Of a DNA stretch of 64,000 bases, positions 24,691 through 36,529 are shown in pieces (position 1 is the first letter of the stretch; every line of letters begins with the position of its first letter). The stretch comes from Serinus canaria (lineage: Eukaryota; Chordata; Aves; Passeriformes; Fringillidae). The stretch covers positions 21,923,059 through 21,987,058 of the forward strand of contig NC_066313.1 of NCBI RefSeq assembly GCF_022539315.1, written 5' to 3'. Under the pieces are notes generated by a model. The model was not told the DNA's origin, made no database searches, and saw only the letters and a list, made by a program, of their open reading frames with translations. The position numbers were made by a program, and so were the translations under genes.

Positions 24691-25531
24691 TATACAGAGA
24701 AAAATAAAACACAGCATTGACAAGTTTCAGGCATTTTCCAGAAACCTTAATTTATCTGAACAACCTCATCTAAGAGCTACAGAATTAGCAAAAACTGAGT
24801 TTTCACCCTCTGAATAGCTGAAAAGTTTTCTTTATCTCTAGTAAAGGCTTTTCTGATTTTAACTACCTATATTACAGCTATGGATTAGCCAAAGAGAGAG
24901 AAAGATGTTAAAACAGGCATCAGAGACTTAGAAACAGAAGGCTTAGACAGACATATATGTGGACACACTCAACACTATTTCTGAAAGTTAATTTTGCACT
25001 TAAATGCTTTCCTCAATACTCTACCCCCAAGTTCATCTGGAGAGACTGTAGGACCTGAACCAAAGAAGACTGGTAGTACAGCAGAAGCAGAAAGTTGACA
25101 AGCACGGTGTGTGAGGCTTATTGCAAATTAAAATTAAAATAGAAACCAGAGGTAGCTCTTTTTCAGACTGTGGGTCAGGATTTTTATTTTACATACTTAT
25201 TTTAAGGTAAAATTACAAATGCTATGCTTTGATTTCAGAAGAAACCACACACTGACTTATATGAAACAAATTCTTAGATATAGTAAATCTTCTGTCACAA
25301 TTGCTGCTCATATTGGAAGGAAGCTTTCTTACCTTTTTACTTTGCTGAGAGCCAACAGTGTCATCCCCTTAGTCAGTGTCAGCTACTCTTTTATTACACA
25401 GAAGGCAAGTAATAGCGAAACTGTGCTGATCTGCCTGCTTTCACTCTCTATAGTGTCTATATTTATAGGCTTTTGCTTCTATCTGAATCTATATTTATCT
25501 GCTTTTTCTGCCTACAGTGCATCTGCTTCTC
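24691..25531. other. Unique intergenic sequence
   Basis: No gene is recognised. The 171-codon frame starting at 25219 runs into the CA repeat downstream and is not accepted. Confidence 0.5.
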
Positions 25532-25611
25532 GTACACACAGACATATATACTTACACATGTGTGCATGCACACAAATACACAGACACACACAAACACGCA
25601 TACGGGCATAC
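25532..25611. repeat. Degenerate CA microsatellite
   Basis: About 80 bases of interrupted (ca)n and (ta)n words, for example cgtacacacagacatatata and cagacacacacaaacacgc. The interruptions indicate an old microsatellite with low present-day instability. Confidence 0.9.
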
Positions 25612-26844
25612 CCAGAATATGGGTGCTTACAGCAGGCTTCTGTTCCGCAGCAACATTTGTATAAATATAAACATATGCAGTGCACACAATATAAACCAAG
25701 GCATGCACAAAGAAAATCATCAGCTATTGCATGAATATGCCTTGCTGGCTTTGGGAAGGTTTATTATTCAGCAGGCTGCCTAGTCAAGAGGATTGTATAC
25801 AATTAGTTTCCTTTACATTACTCTGCTGTTGTAGCTTTGCAAGCAGTAGCAATTTATGCTGTTATTTTGCTGGGAGTTTTTTTTCATGTGAGCATAGTTG
25901 GAACAGTTGTGAAATCACTGCCATCCTGTCAGGAGATGGATTCCCTGTTGGTACCACTAACAGTTTCCCTCAGGCTAGTCATTAAAAGGCAAGAGTTAGG
26001 CCACCCTGTGCCAGTCCAGGACAGCATTCCCTAGAGGGACGGAAGAAGGTACAACCTCAGAGCCAGGTCAGTCTGGCAATTTTAAGACTGAACATTCCTT
26101 AAACCTTGAAAATAAACATCATTTTCCCAAATTAAGAGAGAGTAAATGGAGGTATTCATCTTCACATGAGGAGAAACCATCATGCCACAGTTCCCTGCAT
26201 CACCAGAGGGAGTTGCAGGTATTCTGTCCTATTACTTAGACTGGAGCTATATCTCACCTCAACCTTTTTGGTTGCTGGGGAGGCTTCTTTTAAGACAATG
26301 AGAGCTGCCAAGGGAGATGATGGAAGTGGAGTATCTGACAGCAATGCTCTCTGTATTACTATGATATGATAAAGCTTCCATCAGGCCAGTTATCTGAACA
26401 GATCATAGCGTGTTTCTGCTGGACAACATTAATTCAGTACTTGATTAATTCACATCCTACCAATCCTAAGTTCCAACATACCTCCAAGGAGGAGGAGGAA
26501 GAAGTCACTGGGGATTTCTGACCCCCTCATTGCAGAAGAGGGGACATTTTGGCGTCCCAGTTGTTCATAAGGCAGTGAAAATGAACTGATTTAATACATG
26601 ACCTCGTGACTCTTCTGAAAGGGGCAGGGATCCCTAAGCCAAAAACTACTGGGTATATAGGCTAAAGAAATAAGATACAAAGAACTCTCTAGGTATCAAG
26701 GGCAGCTGAAGAAGACAGTCTTACCCATAAACCTTTCTAAATCCTGCAAAACTACAAATAGGATCAAACAACATATCGTGGCATTTTACAAGAGTAAGAA
26801 ACTATACTTAATTCTAAAAACCCAGTCTCCTCTGAAAACCAGGT
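25612..26844. other. Unique intergenic sequence
   Basis: No gene or interspersed repeat recognised. A run of ggaggaggaggaagaag lies near 26489. Confidence 0.5.
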
Positions 26845-26894
26845 AATAAGTACATTAACTTAAGAATTAACTTAGAATAAGTACATTAACTTAA
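26845..26894. repeat. Tandem duplication, 31-bp period
   Basis: aataagtacattaacttaa starts at 26845 and again at 26876, giving a 31-bp period with about 1.6 copies. The copies share the first 18 or 19 bases exactly. Confidence 0.9.
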
Positions 26895-27170
26895 TGAATA
26901 AACAAATTATCATTAGGATGTGTTTAAAAACCCTAAGCAAGTTCTGTAACTCAAAACCAGGAAAAAACTCTAACCCCTTAAGAAGACTTTTTATGTCAAG
27001 ATCATGTTTGATAACTAAACCAGAAATACTACTACAAAATCAAGGACTTTTGGATAATTCTTTCATTCACTTGATCACACTGAAGAACAGCTCCTGTAGT
27101 AATTTTATGCTTATCCGGTATTAAATGGTCCATTTGAAAGGGTTTTCAGAAAATCTACTGACAAGATGGT
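26895..27170. other. Unique sequence
   Basis: Nothing recognised. A 76-codon plus frame at 26894-27124 has no domain. Confidence 0.4.
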
Positions 27171-27201
27171 ATTTAAATATTATATATAATATATATATAT
27201 A
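27171..27201. repeat. AT dinucleotide repeat
   Basis: A short run of alternating A and T (atattatatataatatatat and onward), likely an unstable DNA-unwinding type sequence. Confidence 0.9.
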
Positions 27202-29110
27202 CTTTTCACACAGATTTTCTACGTATCTTCATTTAATTTCTTTTAGGCCTTAATATTCCCATTTCTCAATCATTACACTGAACTACAGCTACTGAACAAA
27301 ACTCTGTTCATGCTTTCCTCACTGTTAAAGTTACTCTGATGCCTGACATAGCCGTCTCAAATTTATAAAAAATGTAATTCCATCATCTTACTAGTTTTGT
27401 AGCTGCCCAGATAAACTTAGTAACGTGGGATCCACTCTACTTGAAAAGTTTTGCTATTTTGCCATCTACAAATAAAACAGCAATTTGAAAGAAAAGAGAA
27501 AGGATTTTTGTTAGCTCCTGCATTATCTAAGCACCACCAGTCTGGAAGGATCTGTTATGGAAATACTAAATACTGCTAAAAATGACAGTTTGTGATTACT
27601 GTAATGACTCTGCATTTATGGTATCTTTAGCAGTGACCATCTAGCAACTAGTCCATTAATTTTTTTCTCAGCAGGGTATTTTATAGTTGTACTGTGTTTA
27701 AGAGCATTTCTAAATTGGAAAACATTATTTAATTATTCACATGGAGGCAGATTGATTATAGAATATAGTTTTTCTTTGAGGGTGCCCTACAATGTAGCTT
27801 TATATGTATAAGAAAGTATTCAAGCACTTCTTTGATGCACAAATGTACAAACTCCTGCCTCATTTGTTCAGCAGTCTTTGAAATTTTGTAGGTAGAACAT
27901 AAAAGGAACCTGTTTAATGCAAACTCTCTCCTTTCTTATGACAAAGAGACTGAATATTACTGGAGTTCAAGAAATGTACCCTTCTCTCCGTATATATACC
28001 TAGCACTGAAAAATATAGGCTGGGACAAAGGTCTAATACATCTTACATTGCTTAAATGAACTCAGCATCTGATATACATCTACCCCTCCTTAGGAATCCT
28101 TCTATTAGACAGCTACTAACTGATAGCTAGGATCTTACACTATATTATTAAGTGGAGCACCTTTAATAGTATGTTAAAATTGAAATTAAAGTAACACTTT
28201 ATTTCCAAATAAATTAAAATATACAAATTTAAACCCTCTCCTTTCTCTCTGTCAAAAAAGGACTTATGTCATTTTATACTGATGCAACTCTAATGGGTTT
28301 ATAACTCAATATTACATTAATATAACCATATACATGCATGAAGTTGCTCTGGTTTAATTACTTTAGTAAAAATATCAATCCTTTTAAATAGAGCAATTAT
28401 ATTAACTAAAATCTAGGCACACATTGGGCCTCAGTAGATGTCTGAGACCTTCTAAGACAAAATGGTAAAGACCAGCTGTCCATTCCAATGTTCACATTCC
28501 TAAATAATCTTAAAAAAGCTGAAACTGCCCCAAATATGTCAGTTTAAAAGTAAATAAATTACATGGGCCGTGCACTAATGTGTTGAATCAGAATTTCAAG
28601 GACCAACAACAAGCATTTATATATTAGAAGAAAATATTTGCCCAATTTATCAACACACAAACAGTAATGAGAAATTATAAAAGAGAATTCTTTCAATGAG
28701 CTCAGTGAAATTCAAAGAATGATATGGACACTGTAAACCAAGCAAGTCTGTTTAGCAGCTCTGCATCGAAGGGGCTGAAACCTCATCAGGAAGGACTGAT
28801 CAGTGCTGCTTTCTAACAAACAAAGTCTTAAGCCTCAGGTGCAACGTGGCACCCTCCTCATCTCTTCATGCAGTAGAGGCTTCCACATGGCCAGCAACAC
28901 TTAAAGATGGAAACAGGGTAGGAGCTCTTGGTTCTTTACAGCTCTTAAAAACTCTGTAGTTCTCTGGACATAGAACACAGTCTTGTTTCTCCTTTGAAGC
29001 CAGCAGAAAAATGTTCTTGAGAAACAGAGGAAAACAAAAAGAAAAATAAAAAATGTTTAACTCCATAGATTATCTTGACCAAAATAATTAATTACCTCAA
29101 AAATGCTGAC
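27202..29110. other. Unique very AT-rich intergenic sequence
   Basis: No gene recognised. At about 28268-28305 the words 'tcattttatactgatgcaac' and 'tctaatgggttt' recall the 'ttacactggtgtaactccaatgg' of old amniote palindromic repeats, too weakly for a call. Confidence 0.45.
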
Positions 29111-29216
29111 TGACCAAATTATCCGTGCTAGGATTAAAATAGTCAGTTCCTTAACTGACTGAAAATAGTCAGTTAAGGAACTGACTATTTTAATCCTAAC
29201 ACTGATAACTTGGTCA
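29111..29216. repeat. Long palindrome: 50-bp arms, 6-base loop
   Basis: The left arm 29111-29160 and right arm 29167-29216 are reverse complements at 47 of 50 positions, with spacer gaaaat (29161-29166). The inner 32 bp of each arm (29129-29160 and 29167-29198) pair perfectly. The three mismatches fall at 29118, 29124 and 29128 of the left arm. Within each arm agtcagtt and aactgact form a second, nested 8-bp palindrome. No target-site duplication or known terminal motif is visible. It could be a template-switch product, a young MITE-like element, or a selected cruciform or hairpin RNA. It sits in ordinary AT-rich sequence with no gene. Confidence 0.95.
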
Positions 29217-30159
29217 TCCCAAATTTCCTTCAGAACTGTTGCAAATTATTTGTGTCCTAACACAATGGAAGCTGTAAGCATAAAAGCTATTGACTTTTGT
29301 AGATAATTATCTCAGAAAGTTTTCTTGAAGGCTCAGAGAGAACCAAAGCAAATACCTGGTGTGGGGCAGTAAAGAAGATCATGTTTTCCTGGGGAAGGAT
29401 GAGACGATGGGCAAAAGCTGAAATATATGAAAATCTGAATATATGAAATATATTTTCATATATGAAAATGGTCTTGAGGGTACTCAAACACGAATTGCTA
29501 CTCAGAGAGGCTGTGGAATCTTCATCCTTGGCAATACTCAACTCAACATGGCACTCAGCAATGTGCTCCAGGTGAAGCTGCTTTGAGCTGAAGGATTAGA
29601 CTAGACCTTAGTCTTCTAATTCCCTTTGCAGATGGGAATTTAGAAGCTGCACCAGAACAAATTAAGGTATTTTCCTAAGTATGGATTTATTTGACTTGGT
29701 CCTGCTTAGAAATATGAAGCTTGACTCCAAGCTGCACAGGTTATCAGAGCAGATGGTGGAAGTATCAGTATGCTTTTATAATACCTTCAGTAGAAGCAAA
29801 GGCATATCCTTGACCATGTATTCTGTTTGTGACAGCTGCTGGAGACTGACAGAGACTCAGATCACCATCATCTGTACACTATCAGATCTCCCTATCTCTG
29901 AATGACACCTTGCTTTAGAGATCAGATCTTCATTCTGCATCTCCACAGAGCCTAAAGACTCTTTGATCCATCTGATGTAAGTATGTTCAAGAAGAAAGCA
30001 ACAATTCTCTGTACACATGCAAATGGATGCATTTTTCTAGTCTAATAGATACTTCTGCAAATCTAACATGTGAATGAACAGACCTGACTCAACTAATTTA
30101 CATCATTAAAACTTATATGCAAGTTCTCAGTTACCCTAAATTCAGTTTACAAAAAGTAT
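29217..30159. other. Unique sequence with a small AT palindrome
   Basis: atatatgaaaat at 29423-29434 has its reverse complement at 29452-29463, and the same word repeats directly at 29458-29469. Around 29585-29625 'gaaggattagactagacctt' recalls the last part of CR1-like tails ('gattagactagatgacct'), but is too short to call. No gene recognised. Confidence 0.45.
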
Positions 30160-30245
30160 AATGATACTATAAATACTAAATAGTATATATAGATATATAA
30201 TTATATGCTTATCTATTACTATATATAAATAGATATATAAATAAT
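30160..30245. repeat. AT-rich low-complexity tract
   Basis: About 85 bases of tatata, agatata and aaata words, for example agtatatatagatatataat and actatatataaatagatata. No element structure. Confidence 0.9.
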
Positions 30246-32865
30246 GATTTACAAGCCAAGGTTAACCAGTGGTGCAATTCTTAGAAGTCTTAAAATTATT
30301 TCCATTATTTATTTTTATTTGGGATGGATGAGAATTAAAAACAAGCAACTGCAGCACAAAAAGAGATCAAGCAGTAATCACTCAATTGAAGTTTCAAAGC
30401 CAGAAAGACAGACAAATACCAGCCACCATAAGCAGAAAACCTGAATCTGGAGAGTCACAATTTGATGTATGCAGAGCTACCCATATTCTTAAGAATAAAA
30501 ACCAGTCAAAAATGCCAAAGCAATGAGAAGAAATTTAGCAAAGGCCAGTTTCCTCTCATACTCTTGACCTCCAGTGCTCTCATCTCCTCAGAAATACAGG
30601 GAAAAGTAATAAATGGTAAATATAATAACACAGTCAGAATCCTTTGGCCATTCTACCAGTCTAAAAAGATTTAATTATAAAAGACAGTGTTCTGAGGCAT
30701 ATCAATCTTTAAAAGCTTTTACTAGAGCACAACCCTACTGAATTTTCAGCTGCTCAGGATTAAAATTAATTTACCTTCTTATGATTTCTGTAAGTATCTA
30801 CAAGTGAGAATTTTTTCAGATGTGATTGCTAAAAGATGTGATAACGCTCTACAACAACCGATTAGAAGAAATGCTTGGACAGCAGTGTAACTTAAAAAAG
30901 AGTTTTTATCATAATTGTTCAATTCTATTTTAGAAAGAATTTGCATTTGTACTGTCCATTTTTTACTCTACTCAGAACATACAGATTTCTTACATAGTCA
31001 GTAGGTCATACTTTCAAGAATGCTACTTCTGAAAGTTTAGAACAGATTAATAAAAGCTTCAATAAAAGATTATTAGCTGTTATAAAGGATTGAGTGGAAG
31101 AAGCCAATGGATGTTTATGATAACCTACAGATAGATCTGTGATGTGCTTACAAAACATGTAATACTTACAATCCATCTCAAAAATGTTTTCAAAATGCTG
31201 ATAAGTCAACTATAAACTTCTATGAATTGTTTATAAAGTGCGTCATCAATATAAGTGTAGCTGGATAAACAATGCAAAATAAAACTTGCAAGGGGGCTAT
31301 TTACTGTAGCTGTAAACACATGATATACTTCATTGTGCAAAGACTTGAGTAACAGTCTTCTGCTTTCACAAGGATTAATCCTTCTCATCCCTCAGCTGGT
31401 GATCCAAATCTTACCTCCCCTTCCTGCATAGTACCTGCAGATACCTCAAACTGAGCAAATTGTACCCACAGAGACATATGGGCCAGAACTCCCAGAGTGT
31501 CAGTAGGGAGTATGGCTTCAGATTTTCAAAACCTTGGAGAAAATTCCAACCTAAGGAACACAAGGGAGTATATACGTAGGGGTAATATGTGAAACTCCTC
31601 AAGGAACTTAACTAGTGAATGTAGTAATACTATGAACACTGGCAGGTGTTACCATTTGTAACATTTTTTTCCCCTTTACCCCTGTATAACCATAAATTAT
31701 GCATTCTGCTGTTAAATCAGTAAAAATCCTTTCATATCAGTCAAATGACCTCACATTTCATTGAAAGCAGAACCTGTCCTGAATGTCACTTCAGTGAGAA
31801 CACAACAAAATGGAATTCTCTTCTGAGAAGCCAATGCAGAATTTTGTGGCATATTAATTAATCTTTTCTGACTGTGGTAAGGCTTTCACTTATTGACACA
31901 TGCTAAATAGCACAGACAACTATCAGTCCTTGCTGTCTTTTTTTTTTTAAGTAGTTTCCTGGCGACAAAAAAGGCCCATCCAGGAAGTTACACACTGTCA
32001 GGAAGCTTGCAGGAGGGAAATGAACATATTGTGTATTACTTCTGGTAAAAATGTAAAATTGAGGGTAGAATTGCTAAAAATGGGATTTCACCAACATTGG
32101 CTCTAGAGCTCAATTTTCAGCAATGCCATTCCTCATTCATATTTCTGCAGAAATCATAGCTGTGCTTTAACAGTAATCTCATATATTGACTGTTTTCAGT
32201 AGAAAGTATCAAGAGTATCATGCTCCAAGTATTCTATGTTTGCAGCTCTATGAAGTGAACAAGATTGTCCATTTTTTGTTGCTTATCCCTTAATTCTATC
32301 ATTTTAGGCAGTCATGTGAACTATAGTGTCTGAAATTCAAGCCCAACTTGCTATCTAACTACTACTGACGGAACCAGTGTGCTTCCACAGGTTTTCCCAG
32401 GAGCACGACTACAAAAGAGTGCCATGGTTACACTCAGGAAAATCCCAATAACATACTGGTTTGGGAAACATTGTCAGGTGAACACATCGTTCCAGGTCAG
32501 CTCTGATGGTGTCAGAGTAGCACATCAGGAACACATTATAGTTCTGATGGGAGGGAAATGAATGCAGCAACATATTACATTGAGTACAGGAAAAATCTTA
32601 GGGTATCACAGAAAATCGGTAGAGACTGTTTATATAGGCTTGGGGGGATATCAGCAATTCTGAAAAGGACATGGCCTGAAAAGGCCATAACTGAAAAGCA
32701 AAGAACAAAGGCAACAATATGGTATTAATCACATGCTCTGTCTGTGTATGATGCCAAACTATTCAAAGCACAGAATGTTCTTTATTCACCTCACTTTAAA
32801 TTGCTTGAATGAACCTAGCACTTATGAAAATGAGAGATTAAAAACATTGATATCAACCAACCTTT
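30246..32865. other. Unique AT-rich intergenic sequence
   Basis: No coding region or recognised repeat in 2.6 kb. All open frames are short and without domains. A T run lies near 31939-31948. Confidence 0.5.
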
Positions 32866-32979
32866 GGGCCAAATCTTACTTATCTTATTGATACAAGTAG
32901 TTCCACTGATTTTAGTGGATGTAATTACCATTGACTTCAACGGAGCCACTCACAGAGTCATGAGAGCAGGATGTGGCTC
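32866..32979. mobile_element. Old palindromic amniote repeat (MITE-like)
   Basis: It begins gggccaaatcttactt and ends gagcaggatgtggctc. Read as reverse complements, these ends match at about 11 of 16 positions. The interior includes agtagttccactgattttag and attgacttcaacggagcc, close to the 'gttccactgacttcaatgga' core of a palindromic repeat I know from reptile and bird genomes. The family name is uncertain. Divergence is high. Confidence 0.5.
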
Positions 32980-34311
32980 ATTGCTTAACCAAGCTTCCCT
33001 GACCACCATGAATGGTGCCAACTCATCATTTCTGATGCAATGTGCCCCCTTTTCTGGTAATGGATCACTTGAGCAGAAACAACTGCACAAACCAAATTCT
33101 GTGACCCTTTTTTATGTGAGCACAGCACCAACTTGACTGAAATGAACCATCTTGCTTTCTTCTTCAGAAGCAACAGATAGAACTCCCTGACACCTACAAC
33201 TTCACAGCACTGTTTTATTGTTAATTTCTCTGATTTCTGATGAACAAAACATCTGTGTGGGGCTGGAATTTCCCTTCTCCAAGGACTGCCTATTCTCTGA
33301 TGTTTATTGTGTATTTGAAAAGGATAGTACAAACCAAAGTGATTTACAGTCAGCCTCTTGGGCACAGGAATAGATTGCTTCCAGTAGCAGGTTTCTAGCA
33401 GTGGACAGCCCTTCTGAAGGAGATTAGGCCTTTCCCATTCTCCCTGCTTTCAGATTTAAATGCAGAGTCTCATTTATGACCACACCAACATTCTTCTGCA
33501 GTATCCCTGAGGACCATGGCAGAATGGAGGAGATTTGGGGGACAAAAACATAGACTGCAAAGAACAACATGACTGAGAGAAATAGAAGGGAATCTCAGTT
33601 CTGACATCTTAGAAGTGATGCTAAGAATGCCATCTTTTACAGGCTCATTCTTTCTCCAGTCATACTGCTTCAATGGCAGAGGTGGGAGCTATTAAATGTG
33701 TGAGATGGCACGACAGACATGCAAAACTCAGGAAGACAGAAGCCTGGAACTCTTTTTTCAAGGACTCAAAGAGGCAGAAAACCAGTGTTTTAAGGCAGTT
33801 AAATCCACTGGAATATACTATAAACCAAGAATGTCTGTCTTCAATCTCAGCTTTCCACAATCCATTTCCTATTCTGAATGGCTATTTATGGTAGGCGCCA
33901 ATTCTAGTGTCTTTCTTATTTCATTATAAAATTTGAGTTATCTCCATCAATCTTAAATTCCTTTTTGGGCAGCTGAGATAAGAACCACTCTGAAGATGTT
34001 CTGCTGCACCAGCTCTTACTCATCATGGTGAGAGGTTATTCATTGCACTCTGAAATTCCTCACTGGCTCCTGAATGTAGATACAGATTCAAAGATGACAC
34101 ACATCTATATATTTAAGGACAGAGAGTCAAAATACTTTAAGGAAAAAAGTGATCTTTTCTTACAGAGCAAAGCTCTGCATGTAGGACATTATGAAATTCT
34201 TCCTTTATAGAAATAATACAACCAGGCTTCGGTCCTATTACGTGCACACTTTTTAAATGATTATTATCTCAAGCACACAGAATAATAGTTAATATTTCAG
34301 ATTTTAAAATA
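32980..34311. other. Unique intergenic sequence
   Basis: No gene recognised. The 126-codon minus frame (32985-33365) and several overlapping frames at 33660-33929 on both strands lack domains. Confidence 0.5.
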
Positions 34312-34516
34312 CAGTGGAGCCTCAATTATCGAAATTCAGTGAACCCAGACAAGGTTTTGCCCCTTGTCATTTATTAATTAAATGGTAAATTGCTTCTATT
34401 ACTAATTATTTCCACAGATCCATGGGCATGCAGGGCATTCTGGTTACTGGTAAACGGGATTATCAAGCCCTATTCAGTGGTCTTCCCATGTTCTTTAGAT
34501 AACAGAGATTCTGATG
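34312..34516. mobile_element. Possible Tigger/pogo-like MITE remnant
   Basis: The left end cagtggagcctcaattatcg resembles the 'cagtggaacctcgattatccg' type terminus of Tigger (pogo/Tc1-mariner) elements. The right end gataacagagattctgatg, at 34498-34516, is a weak reverse complement of it (roughly 12 of 19). A further hint is cgggattatcaagccc near 34455. About 205 bp would fit an internally deleted, non-autonomous copy. No TA target duplication is clear, so this stays tentative. Confidence 0.33.
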
Positions 34517-36529
34517 TACTCTGAAACCCATTTAAAATATTTTTTACAGTGTATTTCTGGGAGACCTTCCAGGTCTTGTAGGTCCTCTGGGGTAGAGGCA
34601 TCCCCAAGATTGTGGGAGGCAGGAAACTTGACAAGCCAAAAGACAGGGAAATGTGTCAGCCCATATGTAACATAAAAGCAAAACTACTTTGTGAGCTCAA
34701 TCTGACAAATTTCTAATCCCAGAAGTGTATTAGTTTGAATGAGTGACTGGCTGAATAGGATGCTAGCAACTCAGCTAGTACATAAATCTCGCTCTTTTTG
34801 GAGGCTGGTCTTTATTTAGGGGAAGTTTAGCTTAAGAATCCTTTAGATGTTAGGGATCATACACAGGAGAAGTGCTTCTAACTAGGGAAGGTTGAGCAGA
34901 TTAAAAAGTGCTGAGAGGTATTAAGGGGAGAGGTGCAGAACTGTACACAGACCAGAAAAATTCAACAACTTTGAGTGGAACCATGAGAACTCTGTATAAA
35001 AAGAACATACGTTGATAAAAATCATATACCAAATATAGCAAAGAACTGCCTCAACAGTCAAACCAAGTCTGCTTGTCACCCTCAGTAGAGTATCTTAAAC
35101 TACCAGCACCTCAATACAAAAACTAAGGACTAAGAGGAGTGCAGGACATAAAAGACAAGTTCAGCAGCTGGAGAAGATGTTGTACATTGCAATACTAGGG
35201 TGCACTTCATGATAATCAGAGCAAGATATACAGATGAGAGATTGCTGCTGTAAATGAAAATATATATAAATATAAAGTAAAAATTAAAAAGTAACAAAAA
35301 TCTCCATAGGTTTTCATTCCATGCCTACAAAGAAAAAGCATGATGTTAGAATCATACCATGGACCATCCTAGTAAAATGCTGACAGTGACTATGAAAAGC
35401 AGAATGGAAGACTTCAGAGGCAGAAGCAACTCTGTTTTAGTGCTAAAATAACTAAACCTAGTTTAATATTTGCATATTAAAGAACCACTTTGTAATAATG
35501 AACATAACACAAGAAAATTCAGTTCTCTATAGGACTGAAAAAATAACAACAAATAATCCACTACAGCAATATACAATTTCAGGAACAAAATTCTACTTAA
35601 AATAAGGAACAGAGAAGAAAGGAAATTAAAAAGAAGCAGCTAAGGGTAAAATGTTTTAAGATGCTACTGTTAGAAGATGTGTTATCAGAGATTCACATCT
35701 CTTACAAGTAACAGGAAAGCCTTTCCTTAGAATAGCTGTAATAATCCTGACCCCCAGTCATCTGTCTCAATCATTTTGAGGAACATCTCAGCAGTTTGTC
35801 TGGTAGACACAGCCTGAGGTACTAAAGAGATCCCTAAACAATTCTGACTTACCTGAATATGCTGGTTTGTAAACTGTCACGATTCACTTGCCACTTTAGA
35901 TGGAAAATCCTTTTCAAGAAGGCAAAAATCTCCAGGAGAAATGCATAATATGGTTCCTTTAAATGCAAGAACCTTGCAAGTTGTACTGCAATAATTAATT
36001 TCTACTTATAACTCACAAAACAAATGTATAGCCACATGTGAAAAGAAGAAAATAATAGAATTTTTAAAGCAAGCAATGTTAAAGGAAAAAGACACCATTC
36101 AAAAAGAGGAAGTTATTTTGAGACACAGAAAGCAGAAAAAGTGCATATTTTGTTGATTTTTTACAAAGAAAATGTTGAATAAGGCAGGCACATGCAAATC
36201 TTGAAGAACAACTGTTTAAAGCCATAAATAACCTTTCTGGACACGTTACATAAAATCTGTTTCTGCCAACAGATGAGGTGCAAAAGGGGTGTTCAAAGCA
36301 CAAAAATCCCAAATAAATTCCTTGCAGTTCTGTTCACTACAGAGTGGTTTTAAAAGGTTTACAAGTTAAATCCTTCCCCTGGAAGGTTAAATCTGAGAAA
36401 ATGTGCAGTGGAAAGAATAAATGGTTCCCATCTAACAGTTATAAGAGAAACTGTTATAAAGATACTCAGTCATGAAAGAGCTTAACTAATAACTCTTGCA
36501 CAACAAAAGAACAGAAAGTGATTTAATGG
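34517..36529. other. AT-rich sequence, possibly including more of an old LINE
   Basis: Nothing can be assigned with confidence. The style of the sequence at about 34860-36529 (A-rich plus strand, many gaa and aaag words) is compatible with a decayed plus-strand LINE upstream of the recognisable part. I could not match words to a consensus. Confidence 0.35.

Noticed and set aside
25532..25611. CRISPR-like or structured repeat array
   Set aside because: It is an interrupted CA microsatellite without regular spacers.
25219..25734. 171-codon plus-strand open frame
   Set aside because: Its second half translates a degenerate CA microsatellite (runs of H, T and R) and the first half has no domain.
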